This document shows positions 7,324-16,003 of a stretch of 35,935 bases of DNA, piece after piece. Position 1 is the first letter of the stretch. Every line of letters starts with the position of its first letter. This DNA is from Planctomycetota bacterium (GTDB lineage: Bacteria > Planctomycetota > Planctomycetia > Planctomycetales > Planctomycetaceae). The notes under the pieces are model-generated. The model was not told the DNA's origin, ran no database searches, and was given only the letters and a program-made list of their open reading frames with translations. A program made the position numbers and the translations under genes. The stretch is taken from NCBI GenBank assembly GCA_003696385.1, contig RFHO01000043.1:1-35935 (forward strand). The letters are read 5' to 3'.

Positions 7324-10300
7324 TCAATCGTCGAACACGCTGGCCGACGAATCGGCTCCCCGCGCGGCAATCGCCCTCACGGCCTCCTCGACCCGCTTCA
7401 CAACGTCCTCCAGCGGCCACATGTCGGCCGCCCAGGTGTCGTCAGCGACCGCCCGTTCGATGGACTCGAGTTGCTCGGTGGCCCGTCGGGCGCCGAATGT
7501 CCGCAACGCCCCCTTGATCCGATGCGCCACCGCGGCTGCCTGCTTCGCATCTCCGGCTGCAAACGCCTGGCGGAGTTTTTTCAGCAGCGGAGGCACTTCG
7601 TCCAGGACCGCCTGCGCGACGATTTCCAAGAGCGATTCGTCGCCTCCGACCTGCTCGAGTGCCGTTTGCCAGCACACCGGTGCTTCCTCGGCGTCCGCGT
7701 CCCCAGACGAACGGGAGACTCCAGCGCCGGACCCGTTTCGCGATGCCGCCGGTGTCCGTTCCCGGAGGCGTGACGGTTCTTCCGTACAGGGCGATGGTGT
7801 TTCCGAGGGGTGCTCCGACCGAACCTCCGGGCCGCGTGCGTCCGGCGGTGACACACGGCAAGCGGCCTCGGCGGTCGTTGATTGCGGCTGTGGACGTTCG
7901 CCGATCGGTTGCCCGCTGTCTGGTGTTTCGGCCGGTTGCGGCAGTCGGCCCAGACGCTGCAGGACCTCGTGGATGGTCCGGAACAGTTCTCGGGCGCGAA
8001 CAGGCTTGGAGACGTACCCGTCCATTCCGGCTTCCAGACAGCGCTCGCGGTCGCCTTTCATCGCGTGCGCCGTCATCGCGATAATCGGGACATGCTCACC
8101 GGTCCTCCGTTCGCGACGCCGAATGCGGCGGGTGGCCTCCAATCCGTCCATCTGCGGCATCTGGACGTCCATCAGCACGACGTCGTAGTCCGCGTCGCCT
8201 TCCAGAGCCTCCACCGCCTTTGCTCCGGTATCGACGACATCCATCCGGTGGCCACGGCGCCGGGCCAGACCCAAGGCGAGCTTCTGATTGGGGACGCTGT
8301 CCTCGGCCAGCAGAATCTTCAGCGGGCGGGCGAACAGCGGCTCGTCGCGGTCGGCCGCGGTTCGCCGAGCGTCCTCGGTGGGTGCCGCGTTCCCGGCGAC
8401 CAGTTGCAACGCCTCCAGCAGCTCCGACTGCTTGATCGGCTTTGTCATGTACCGTGCGACACCGAGCCGACGGCACTGTTCCAGCTCGTGGGGTCGCGCG
8501 GCCGAGGTGAGCAGGATGACCGGCAGTTCTCGGTACCGTTCGTCTCCCCTCAGCGCCTCCAGCAGATCGAACCCATCCCGGTCGGGCATGTTGACATCGG
8601 TAATCACCAGTTCGACGGGTGTCCCCTGATCATGGAGGGTTTGCAGCGTCTGGAGCGCCGTCGGCACGCCGTCTGCCGCTTCGGGCAGCAACTCCCAGTT
8701 GGTGAGCATCTGCACCAGAATCCGGCGGTTGGTCGCGTTGTCGTCCACGACCAACACGCGTCGGCCGCGCAGGGAGGCGGGAAGCCGGTCGCGCCGTGGA
8801 GGTGCGATATCGGTCTTGCCCACCACGATGGTGAACCGGAACGTGCTGCCGGCGCCTGGGGAACTCTCGACAGCGATTTCGCCTCCCATCAACTGTACCA
8901 GCCGCGAGGAAATCGCCAGTCCCAGTCCCGTGCCGCCGTATCGCCGGGTGGTGGACGAATCCGCCTGTTCAAAGGCTTCGAAAATCTGCTGTTGCCGGTC
9001 CTCGGGGATACCGATGCCGGTGTCGCGAACGGTGAATTCCAACAGCAACTCGTTCCCCAGATCGCGTTTGACATCCACCGACAGGACGACCTCGCCGCGC
9101 TCGGTGAACTTGATCGCGTTGCCGAGCAGATTCAACAGAACCTGTCGCAGTCGCGTGATGTCGCCGACCACCATCTCGGGGACGGCCTCCGAGATTTCGA
9201 AGGCCAGTTCCAACCCGCGGTCGTGGGCGCGCTGGGCCAACGATTTCACCAGGTCGCCCAGCCGGTCGTGGATGGCGAAGGGTTCGTTCACCAGGTGCAG
9301 TTTCCCCGCTTCGATCTTCGAAAAGTCGAGGATGTCGTTGATCAGCGCCAGCAGCGATTCCGCCGAATCCTTCACCAGACCGAGGTATTCACGCTGCTCG
9401 GCAGTCAATTCGGTGTCGAGTACCAGTTCCGTCATGCCGATGATGGCGTTCATCGGTGTCCGGATTTCGTGGCTCATGTTGGCCAGGAAATCGCTCTTGG
9501 CGCGGTTCGCGGCCTCTGCGGCGTCCTTCGCTTCGCTCAGAGCCTGCTCGTATTGCTTGCGCTGGGTCACGTCGCGGATGACGACGGCGAAGGCCACCTT
9601 GCCCCGCAGCGGGAGCGGCTGCATCGCGACTTCACCGATGAAGCGTTCCCCGTCGGCTTTCACAAGGGGCACCTCGACGTGCCGACCGATCAGCGAGCCT
9701 TCCTCATGGCTCAACGCGAACCGTTGCAGGTTGTCCTGCATCCGTCCGCGGGTCTCTTCGGCGAAGATCAGGTCGTTGATGTTCTGGCCGATGACGTCCC
9801 GGCGGCGATAGCGGAACGTCCGTTCGGCGGCGCGGTTGAATTCCAGAATGCGGCCGTCTTCGTCCGTAATGATCATCGGATCCAGCGACGCTTCGAAAAT
9901 GACCTGCTTGCGGGCCTCGCTTTCGCGCAGGTCCATTTCGCGCAGTCGTTCGGCCGTCACGTCCCAGAAGATGATCTGCACTCCGACGACGTTGTCGCCG
10001 GCGTCGTAGACGGGTGACTTGAGCACCCTCACATATCGTCGCTGGCCGTCTGCGCCCTTGTGCTCCTCGACGGTCTCGAAAACCTTCCGCTCCTTCATCA
10101 CCCGCAGGTCGTCCTTGCGGTATTTCTCCGCCAGCGGGCGGGGGAAGAAGTCGAAGTCCGTCTTCCCTTCGATGTCTTTCCATTCCCGACCGACGTCCTG
10201 GCAGAACGCCTGATTGGCAAACACGAAACGGCCGTCACGATCCTTGCGAATCAGGCTGACGGGGACGGCTTCGACCAGGGACTGGTACAGCGCTTCGGAG

Positions 10301-10872
10301 TCACGCAGGAGCTGCTCCGACTGCCGTCGCAGCGTCATCTCTTCGTCGAACTGCCGGGTGACGTCCGCGATCCGCTTCCCCAGATGGACGACGTCCTCCA
10401 ACACGCACAGCAGTGCGAAAACGGCCTGCTCGCGTGAAAGACGCAGGCGGAAGCTCTTGCCCCGGAACGTCACCGGCAGCTCGTCCTGCCCGTGCAACGC
10501 CCCGCCCCACGTTCCCTTCTGCAGCAGATAGTTCGCGCGTTGCAGGATCTTCTCCGGCTTCTGACGTCCGACCGCGTACGCATCGGCCCCGGCTTCCAGT
10601 ACGCGAAGAACCTGAAACGCGTCTCCGGCATCGGTCAGCGCAAGAATGGGAACGGGACGTTTGGCCGCCGCGCGCAACCGCCGGATCACGTTGCAGCCGT
10701 CCGCGGCGCCCCCGTTCGCTGCGACCACGGCCAGATCCCATTCGCCGTCCACGACATCCTGCAACTCGGCGTCGGACCGGACCAGTTTCACCGCATGCCC
10801 GACGGATTGCAGCACCGCCTGCAGCGATTGTCCTTCCAGGTCACTCTGGTCAAACAGCAGCACCCGAGGCAT
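7324..10872 (-). CDS. Hybrid sensor histidine kinase with two receivers and HPt domain
   Basis: A 1182-residue multi-domain phosphorelay protein with no predicted membrane segment, so probably cytoplasmic. In order: a receiver-like domain (1-118) that lacks the phospho-acceptor Asp (Ala near 51); a linker; two PAS domains (about 190-310 and 320-440); HisKA with SHEIRTPMN (His 468); HATPase with N-box [11 protein letters not shown] (about 579-589), DTGIGIP (617-623) and GGTGLGLAI; receiver 1 with [10 protein letters not shown] (Asp 759); receiver 2 with [10 protein letters not shown] (Asp 902); a Pro/Ser/Glu-rich linker (about 975-1065); and a C-terminal HPt domain with [13 protein letters not shown] (His 1117). 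A His-Asp-His relay within one chain is therefore possible. No response regulator gene is adjacent, so the output partner is unknown. The ATG at 10872 starts the receiver fold; a GTG at 10929 would add 19 residues. Confidence 0.95.
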   Translation of the reverse strand: MPRVLLFDQSDLEGQSLQAVLQSVGHAVKLVRSDAELQDVVDGEWDLAVVAANGGAADGCNVIRRLRAAAKRPVPILALTDAGDAFQVLRVLEAGADAYAVGRQKPEKILQRANYLLQKGTWGGALHGQDELPVTFRGKSFRLRLSREQAVFALLCVLEDVVHLGKRIADVTRQFDEEMTLRRQSEQLLRDSEALYQSLVEAVPVSLIRKDRDGRFVFANQAFCQDVGREWKDIEGKTDFDFFPRPLAEKYRKDDLRVMKERKVFETVEEHKGADGQRRYVRVLKSPVYDAGDNVVGVQIIFWDVTAERLREMDLRESEARKQVIFEASLDPMIITDEDGRILEFNRAAERTFRYRRRDVIGQNINDLIFAEETRGRMQDNLQRFALSHEEGSLIGRHVEVPLVKADGERFIGEVAMQPLPLRGKVAFAVVIRDVTQRKQYEQALSEAKDAAEAANRAKSDFLANMSHEIRTPMNAIIGMTELVLDTELTAEQREYLGLVKDSAESLLALINDILDFSKIEAGKLHLVNEPFAIHDRLGDLVKSLAQRAHDRGLELAFEISEAVPEMVVGDITRLRQVLLNLLGNAIKFTERGEVVLSVDVKRDLGNELLLEFTVRDTGIGIPEDRQQQIFEAFEQADSSTTRRYGGTGLGLAISSRLVQLMGGEIAVESSPGAGSTFRFTIVVGKTDIAPPRRDRLPASLRGRRVLVVDDNATNRRILVQMLTNWELLPEAADGVPTALQTLQTLHDQGTPVELVITDVNMPDRDGFDLLEALRGDERYRELPVILLTSAARPHELEQCRRLGVARYMTKPIKQSELLEALQLVAGNAAPTEDARRTAADRDEPLFARPLKILLAEDSVPNQKLALGLARRRGHRMDVVDTGAKAVEALEGDADYDVVLMDVQMPQMDGLEATRRIRRRERRTGEHVPIIAMTAHAMKGDRERCLEAGMDGYVSKPVRARELFRTIHEVLQRLGRLPQPAETPDSGQPIGERPQPQSTTAEAACRVSPPDARGPEVRSEHPSETPSPCTEEPSRLRERTPAASRNGSGAGVSRSSGDADAEEAPVCWQTALEQVGGDESLLEIVAQAVLDEVPPLLKKLRQAFAAGDAKQAAAVAHRIKGALRTFGARRATEQLESIERAVADDTWAADMWPLEDVVKRVEEAVRAIAARGADSSASVFDD

Positions 10873-11382
10873 TCCTGTGCCCCCACGCAAGTCCCGTTCC
10901 GGGCAGTAATGAATGTGACGGCGACGCACGCAAGCAATGGCTTCCCGATCGCCCGACGCGGCGGTTTCGTCGCTGGCGGCTGGAACGGTGCCGAATGCGA
11001 CGATCAGCCGGCTGCGGAATCACCGGACAAGCACACCTCGTTGTTTCGACGATCGGCGCCGTGGCGGGAACACGTCCCCTCTGGACGGAATCTGGGACCG
11101 GAATCGACGGCTTCGGGAATTCCGGCCGCGTCGGACACGCGCAATTCAACGGATCGTCACCACCGCCATTGTTGCCACATCCGTTCCGACTGTCACGTAC
11201 GGCACGCGCCAGCCGACCGGACGGCTCCGGCCACTGCGACTTCGGCGGCCAGTCGCTCCATGTCGACGGCGCCTTCGTACGCTATACTGCGTGCCATCAT
11301 CCGAGCCGAATGCGACGGCTGGGCCAGGCGTCGCGTCACCCGCTCCACACCGACAGTGCCGACCAGACCACACGCCGTCACC
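10873..11382. promoter_or_regulatory. 510-base divergent region between kinase and metallo-hydrolase genes
   Basis: No convincing gene lies here; the open frames are Arg-rich shadows. On the plus strand TATACT at 11283-11288 resembles a -10 box, with a weak -35 candidate ATGTCG at 11260-11265 and a 17-base spacer, which would give a leader of roughly 90 bases before the GTG at 11383. CGGGAATTCCGG at 11114-11125 is a near-palindrome. None of these is strong evidence. Confidence 0.35.
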
Positions 11383-12219
11383 GTGAGCAGTCCACATCGT
11401 CCAGATGCAAGCGCCGTCGCCGGTTGCCTGGTGCTGCTGGGTACCGGAACCAGCGTCGGTGTGCCGGTGATCGGATGTCATTGCGACGTCTGCACGTCGG
11501 ACGAGCCGAAAAACAAACGGACACGCACCGGTGTCGCCGTGCTGGGGCCTGCGGGGAACTTTCTGATCGACACGTCTCAGGAATTGCGGCTGCAGTTGAT
11601 CCGGGAGCGGATCGACGATGTCGAGGCGGTCGTCTATACGCACGCGCACGCGGACCACGTCTTCGGCCTGGACGATCTGCGGATCTTCGGCGTCCGGAAA
11701 CACCGTCCGGTGCCCCTGTACTGTGAGGAGAACGTCGAACGGCACATTCGACGTTCGTTCTACTACGCCTTTCAGCCATCCGCTCCGGACGCCCATGTCG
11801 GAGCGACGCCGCAGCTGGAGTTTCGCCGCATCACGACTGAGCCGTTCGTCGTTTGCGGTTGGCGCGTCCAGCCGATCCGGCTGCTGCACGGCCGGCTGCC
11901 CATCCTGGGGTTCCGAATCGGCGATATCGCTTTCTGCACGGACGTCAGCGCGATTCCCGACTCTTCTTGGGCATTGCTGGAGGGACTACGCGTCCTGATC
12001 CTGGGGGCCCTGCGGGATCGACCGCATCCCACGCATTTCTCCGTCGGCCAGGCTCTGGACGTCATCGACCGTGTCCAGCCTCAGCAGGCCTACCTGACGC
12101 ATCTGTCTCACCAGCTGGACTACCGAGAGGCGAATCGGCGACTGCCGGAGCGGGTTTCGCTCGCCTACGATGGCCTCCGGATTCCATTGTCCGATGCAGC
12201 CTTCGAGAAGAGCGGTTGA
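11383..12219 (+). CDS. PhnP-like metallo-beta-lactamase-fold hydrolase
   Basis: A 278-residue MBL-fold protein. The N-terminal LLGTGTSVGVPVIGCHCDVC carries the three-Cys cluster (C32, C34, C37) that in PhnP-type enzymes binds a structural zinc. The catalytic metal motif is THAHADH (H87, H89, D91, H92), with further candidate ligands H169 in LLHGRLP, D187 in FCTDVSAIP and H240/H243 in LTHLSH. PhnP cleaves phosphoribosyl cyclic phosphate in phosphonate breakdown, but no phn gene is near, so only a general phosphodiesterase role is supported. The GTG at 11383 is the nearest start that fits the family N-terminus; there is no ribosome site, and the longer in-frame extension does not look coding. 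A membrane protein gene follows after 17 bases, suggesting one transcript. Confidence 0.88.
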   Translation: MSSPHRPDASAVAGCLVLLGTGTSVGVPVIGCHCDVCTSDEPKNKRTRTGVAVLGPAGNFLIDTSQELRLQLIRERIDDVEAVVYTHAHADHVFGLDDLRIFGVRKHRPVPLYCEENVERHIRRSFYYAFQPSAPDAHVGATPQLEFRRITTEPFVVCGWRVQPIRLLHGRLPILGFRIGDIAFCTDVSAIPDSSWALLEGLRVLILGALRDRPHPTHFSVGQALDVIDRVQPQQAYLTHLSHQLDYREANRRLPERVSLAYDGLRIPLSDAAFEKSG

Positions 12220-12236
12220 TCGGGAGCAGACGGACG

Positions 12237-12785
12237 ATGAGCCGCATCATTCTGAGTTTGGCGATCGTCAGCACGGTGCTGCTGACCTCGGCGTACGTGC
12301 TGGGATGGAACGTCGAACCGGCCGCGGCGCGCACCGGAGAAAGCTTGTTCGATCTTCACTTCGCCGTTGCGCTGGGGGCCATGTTGTTCGCCACCCTGGT
12401 GCATGGAATCACCCTGACGTACTTCATGGGCACGGGGCGATGGCTGGAAGAGACTCTGAGCGCGTATTCCCTGCCGATGGAACGCTTCGAACGCAGTCGG
12501 CGCCTGAAGTATCGCGTCATCGGCTGGATGACGCTGGCGTTTCTTTCGTTGCTGTTCACCGGAGCCTGCGGGGCGGCGGCTCACGTCTCGACGGCCATCG
12601 GTCCCCGGTTCTGGTGGGGGATTCCCGTCGCCACCTGGCATTTTGCGGCCGCCAGCGTCGCGCTGACCCTGAACACCTACGTACACGCACGCGAGTACGA
12701 AGCGGTTCTGGAGAACAACCGGTTGATCCGGAGCGTGGTCGATGACGTCCGCCGGATCCGTGCCGAGCACGGCTTGCCGTGTTGA
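12237..12785 (+). CDS. Small membrane protein with four hydrophobic segments, function unknown
   Basis: I do not recognise this 182-residue protein. It has hydrophobic segments at about 3-23, 41-64, 95-120 and 129-150, then a charged, possibly helical tail. Histidines sit within or at the edge of these segments (H41, H56, H116, H135, H150), a pattern that could hold haem or metal, though this is only a suggestion. The ATG at 12237 has GGGAG at 12222-12226. It starts 17 bases after the metallo-hydrolase stop and is probably translated from the same transcript. The two genes end convergently with the haem-motif/WD40 gene, 76 bases away. Confidence 0.8.
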   Translation: MSRIILSLAIVSTVLLTSAYVLGWNVEPAAARTGESLFDLHFAVALGAMLFATLVHGITLTYFMGTGRWLEETLSAYSLPMERFERSRRLKYRVIGWMTLAFLSLLFTGACGAAAHVSTAIGPRFWWGIPVATWHFAAASVALTLNTYVHAREYEAVLENNRLIRSVVDDVRRIRAEHGLPC

Positions 12786-12861
12786 CGTCCGCCGCCGTAG
12801 CGATCGACACGGACGCAGTGGCACGCAGGCATTTGCGGGGCACTTGCGGACCGGCCGCAGC

Positions 12862-15800
12862 TCACCGCCGCACATGCAGGATCACCGGCAAACTGGCCTG
12901 GCCGCCGCCAGCGGACGTGTTGAGGTGGAACGTCCGCGTCTGTTCGGCGGCGATCGGATCGGCCGTGACGAAGAAGACGCGTTCGGATTCGTTTTCCAGC
13001 ACGAGCAACCCATTGAGCCCCAGATTGTCGATGTAGACGCCGAACGGCAGATTCCGCCCAGATCCCTCCTTGCCGAACGGTACGGCCCCCTTGAAGCCAT
13101 TCCGCTGGATGACCACCTTCATCATCACGGTCTGCCCGGGACGGATCACGAACTCCAGCAGTTGCCCGGGCTGATCGACGACCGGACGGATCCCACCTTC
13201 CGCCGGCCGGATCCGTACGAGGAACTGCGGAGGCGGCCCGAGCTTGATGCTGCCGAAATTGTTCACCTCGCGCGTCACCGTGCGGCCCCAGATCTGCGCG
13301 GTGGCCCTCATGCGAGTCGATCGAGCGGCCTCGCCCTTGGGCGCCGGTGCGTCTTCGTCGGCCCACATCACGCCTTTGGCTTCGATCTGGTTCTCTTCGA
13401 TCACCAGCGGAGTGGTCACGTGGACTCCGGGAGGCACTCCTTCGATGTCGATCCGGATCGGCCCGGTGAAACCGTCGATCCGCCGTGCCCGCACGGTAAA
13501 CTCCCGGGCACCACCGGCCGGCACGGTGGGGTTCGCTCCCTGCAATGTCACCCGAAAGTCCGGTCGGCGGGGACGGATGGTGACGGTATACCGGTAGTCC
13601 TTGCCTTCCCACCCGCGGACATCCTTGATCTTCAGCAGGTACTCGCCATCCCGCGGGACGGTGAACGTCAGGCGTGAGTCCTTCCCCAGCTCACGATGCG
13701 CATCGTCGTCGTTCTCGTAATACAGCTTGAACACCGGCAGCCCATTGGCCACCAAGCGGGTTCCCGGCGGGAACGGTCGCACGATGTAGCACGGTTCGCC
13801 CAGTGCATGGGCCAACGGCGTCGTATCGAACCAGCCCCAGCGTTTCCCCTGTCCCGGGTACACCATGAACCCGGAATCCGGGCCGCGGGGATACAGCCAC
13901 AGGCGGACCACTTCGCCGTTCGCGTAAAGAAACTCGTTCAGCTTCATTTCCTGCCAGTTGAACACGCGGAAATCATCCACCGTGGAGTCGTTCTTGCCAC
14001 GGAAAGTGAAGTACGAGTCGCGCACCGCCTGCAGCCATACGCGTTCGATCCGCTGGCCCGTGCCGTCCAGAATTTCGACGAACGAATCCAGAGGCGATTT
14101 CGACCGGGCCGCATCGACTTCGACCACCCATTGCTCGCCGCGGTGCGCCGAAAACCGGTACAGGTCGAAATCCGCAAGTTCCCCGACGCGGCCGGCGATC
14201 ACCCCGCGCACCCGCGCCGGCAGCTCGATCGGCATGCCCTGTTCAGGCGCATTGTTCGGCTCGCGCTCCTCGAAATCCCGCGGCGGACGCTGGTCCGTCA
14301 CTGGAGGCACGACGACGGGAGCCGCCGTCGGCGTCGTGCCGGAGCGGACGGGCGGCTGGATGTCCTTCAGTGGAAGGAAGTCGAGTGAGCCGTCCAGGCG
14401 CCCGAGCAGCACGGCGTGACTTGCCGGGTCGTAGGCGAGCCCCGAGACGACGTCGGGTTGCTGCTCCCAGACTGCGCGCTCGATGTATTCCCGGGTGTCC
14501 CACAACTTGACCGCCCGATCCCCACCGGCCGTGATCAGCATCCGGCCGTCCGTCGTCAGGATCAGGCGTGTCACGGGGCCCTCGTGAGCGAATCGCGCCA
14601 CGATCATCGGGTTGATCCGAGGACGGTCGGTGGAGACGAAACGCCACACGCGAATGTTGTTGTCGGCGCCGGCCGCGATGATGTGTCTGCCATCCGGCGT
14701 GAAAGCGCAGGCATAGACCTCCTTCAGCGGCTGTCCCAGCGTGTCCATCCGCTGTCCATCGGCCACCCGCCAGACCTTGCACGTATCGTCCGCCGAGCCG
14801 CTCACCAGAAAACGCCCGTCGGGACTGAAGCCCAGATCGTACACCGCACCGTTGTGTCCGCGCAGGACACGAAGCCGTTTCCCCGATGCCGCATCCCACA
14901 GCATGATCGTCTTGTCGTAGCTGCAGGTGGCGATCACACGTCCGTCCGGAGAAATCTCGGCGTCGTAGATCGTGTCACGATGGGCCACGAATTCCAGCTG
15001 CTTTTTCCCGTCGGTCACGGACCGCAGAGAAACCAGGCCGGCGACGCCCGGCATCCCGGCACCGATCAGCAACGCCGTTCCCCCCCGCGCGAACTGCAGC
15101 GACGTGACCGCCCCGGGAAGATCCTTCCACACGCGCACCGGTTTCGCGGACAGCTTTCCCGCCGCAGTCCGGCGGTGGACCGCAACCGTCCCGTACCGCG
15201 CCACGGCCACCAGAGCACCGTCCGGCGTCATCGCCACTGCGTGAATCGGCCGCTGCCGAGTTTGTGCACGAATCGCGGGGATCACGACCGCGAACGGATC
15301 CACGCGTACGCCTTCCGGGCCCTTCGCCCCCGCTTCGATCCACGCCCGCAACAACTGAATGGCGCCCGCGTCGGGCCGTGGTTCGCCTTCCGGCGGCATT
15401 TGGGGTTCGGCCTGACCGGTCAGGACGCGAAGCAACCGGCTGTTGGCCGGGTCGCCCGGCAGCACGACCGGACCTTTCGGCGAGCCCTGGCGCAGGGACG
15501 CGTACGATTCCAGCGACAGATCCCCTTCCCGGTCCTCGTCGTTGTGACACCCCGCACAGTACTTTCGCAACACCGGCAGGACGTCCGCGGCGAACTGCGG
15601 CGGGGCGTCGACATTGTCTCGGTTGTCCGCGCTACTTCTGTCCGCAGCGGCCGACATTCGCCGATCGGCAGTCGTTGCGTTTTTCATGGGACGTCGCGAG
15701 GTCTCCGTTCGCGCCTCCGCCGGCGGGGGCGGCGCGGCAGCCACGGTCTCCAGGCGCAACACGCTGAACACGGCCAGCCAGGCCGTGCCGACGAAGGCCC

Positions 15801-15873
15801 ATCTCCGGCAATGTGGCATCCGCCGCACGGTGTCCCTTCCGCATTCGGTCATCATCACTCGGTTCGCAATCAT
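12862..15873 (-). CDS. Secreted haem-motif/WD40-repeat protein with C-terminal pre-peptidase-like domains
   Basis: 1003 residues. A Sec-type signal lies at about 23-47. A planctomycete cytochrome-C-like domain follows, with haem motif CAGCH (106-110) and a possible distal Met in EPQMPPEG (Met 159). A beta-propeller of WD40 repeats spans about 205-505, for example HRDTIYDAEISPDGRVIA and GHNGAVYDLGFSPDGRFL. The C-terminal half has REPNNAPEQG, typical of a bacterial pre-peptidase domain (about 537-640), then further beta-rich segments. The ATG at 15873 has GAGGA just upstream. It is the last gene of a five-gene minus-strand cluster, 130 bases after the Big2/DUF1549 gene. The architecture fits an exported electron-transfer or scaffold protein, but no function is established. 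Confidence 0.92.
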   Translation of the reverse strand: MIANRVMMTECGRDTVRRMPHCRRWAFVGTAWLAVFSVLRLETVAAAPPPPAEARTETSRRPMKNATTADRRMSAAADRSSADNRDNVDAPPQFAADVLPVLRKYCAGCHNDEDREGDLSLESYASLRQGSPKGPVVLPGDPANSRLLRVLTGQAEPQMPPEGEPRPDAGAIQLLRAWIEAGAKGPEGVRVDPFAVVIPAIRAQTRQRPIHAVAMTPDGALVAVARYGTVAVHRRTAAGKLSAKPVRVWKDLPGAVTSLQFARGGTALLIGAGMPGVAGLVSLRSVTDGKKQLEFVAHRDTIYDAEISPDGRVIATCSYDKTIMLWDAASGKRLRVLRGHNGAVYDLGFSPDGRFLVSGSADDTCKVWRVADGQRMDTLGQPLKEVYACAFTPDGRHIIAAGADNNIRVWRFVSTDRPRINPMIVARFAHEGPVTRLILTTDGRMLITAGGDRAVKLWDTREYIERAVWEQQPDVVSGLAYDPASHAVLLGRLDGSLDFLPLKDIQPPVRSGTTPTAAPVVVPPVTDQRPPRDFEEREPNNAPEQGMPIELPARVRGVIAGRVGELADFDLYRFSAHRGEQWVVEVDAARSKSPLDSFVEILDGTGQRIERVWLQAVRDSYFTFRGKNDSTVDDFRVFNWQEMKLNEFLYANGEVVRLWLYPRGPDSGFMVYPGQGKRWGWFDTTPLAHALGEPCYIVRPFPPGTRLVANGLPVFKLYYENDDDAHRELGKDSRLTFTVPRDGEYLLKIKDVRGWEGKDYRYTVTIRPRRPDFRVTLQGANPTVPAGGAREFTVRARRIDGFTGPIRIDIEGVPPGVHVTTPLVIEENQIEAKGVMWADEDAPAPKGEAARSTRMRATAQIWGRTVTREVNNFGSIKLGPPPQFLVRIRPAEGGIRPVVDQPGQLLEFVIRPGQTVMMKVVIQRNGFKGAVPFGKEGSGRNLPFGVYIDNLGLNGLLVLENESERVFFVTADPIAAEQTRTFHLNTSAGGGQASLPVILHVRR

Positions 15874-15909
15874 CGGTCCTCGTCCCGTAACCCCGAACCG
15901 CCGTTCGGG

Positions 15910-15979
15910 GAAGCTTCGCGCCGATACGCGGAGGGCCCCGGTGCCCTACCGCAAGGGAGCACTCCGGAGGCGAAGCTTC
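15910..15979. repeat. 10-base perfect inverted repeat between two cluster genes
   Basis: GAAGCTTCGC (15910-15919) and GCGAAGCTTC (15970-15979) are exact reverse complements separated by 50 bases. They lie in the 130-base gap after the stop of the Big2/DUF1549 gene and before the start of the haem-motif/WD40 gene. The transcript could fold into a long-loop hairpin that affects read-through, or the arms could bind a protein. There is no T tract. Confidence 0.45.
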
Positions 15980-16003
15980 TCGTCGGTTCGGTCGTCGGTC
16001 TGC

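Noticed and set aside
7882-10017. 711-codon plus-strand open frame opposite the hybrid kinase gene
   Set aside because: It is exactly antisense to recognisable PAS, HisKA and receiver sequence, and its translation is rich in His, Gln, Arg and Val with no domain. Long antisense frames are expected in GC-rich genes.
10937-11386. 149-codon plus-strand open frame in the kinase/hydrolase gap
   Set aside because: Arg- and Thr-rich translation without similarity, no ribosome site, and it runs into the hydrolase start.
12845-12859. TGCGG/CCGCA hairpin between the membrane protein and haem-motif/WD40 genes
   Set aside because: Five pairs only and no T tract; common by chance at this GC content.
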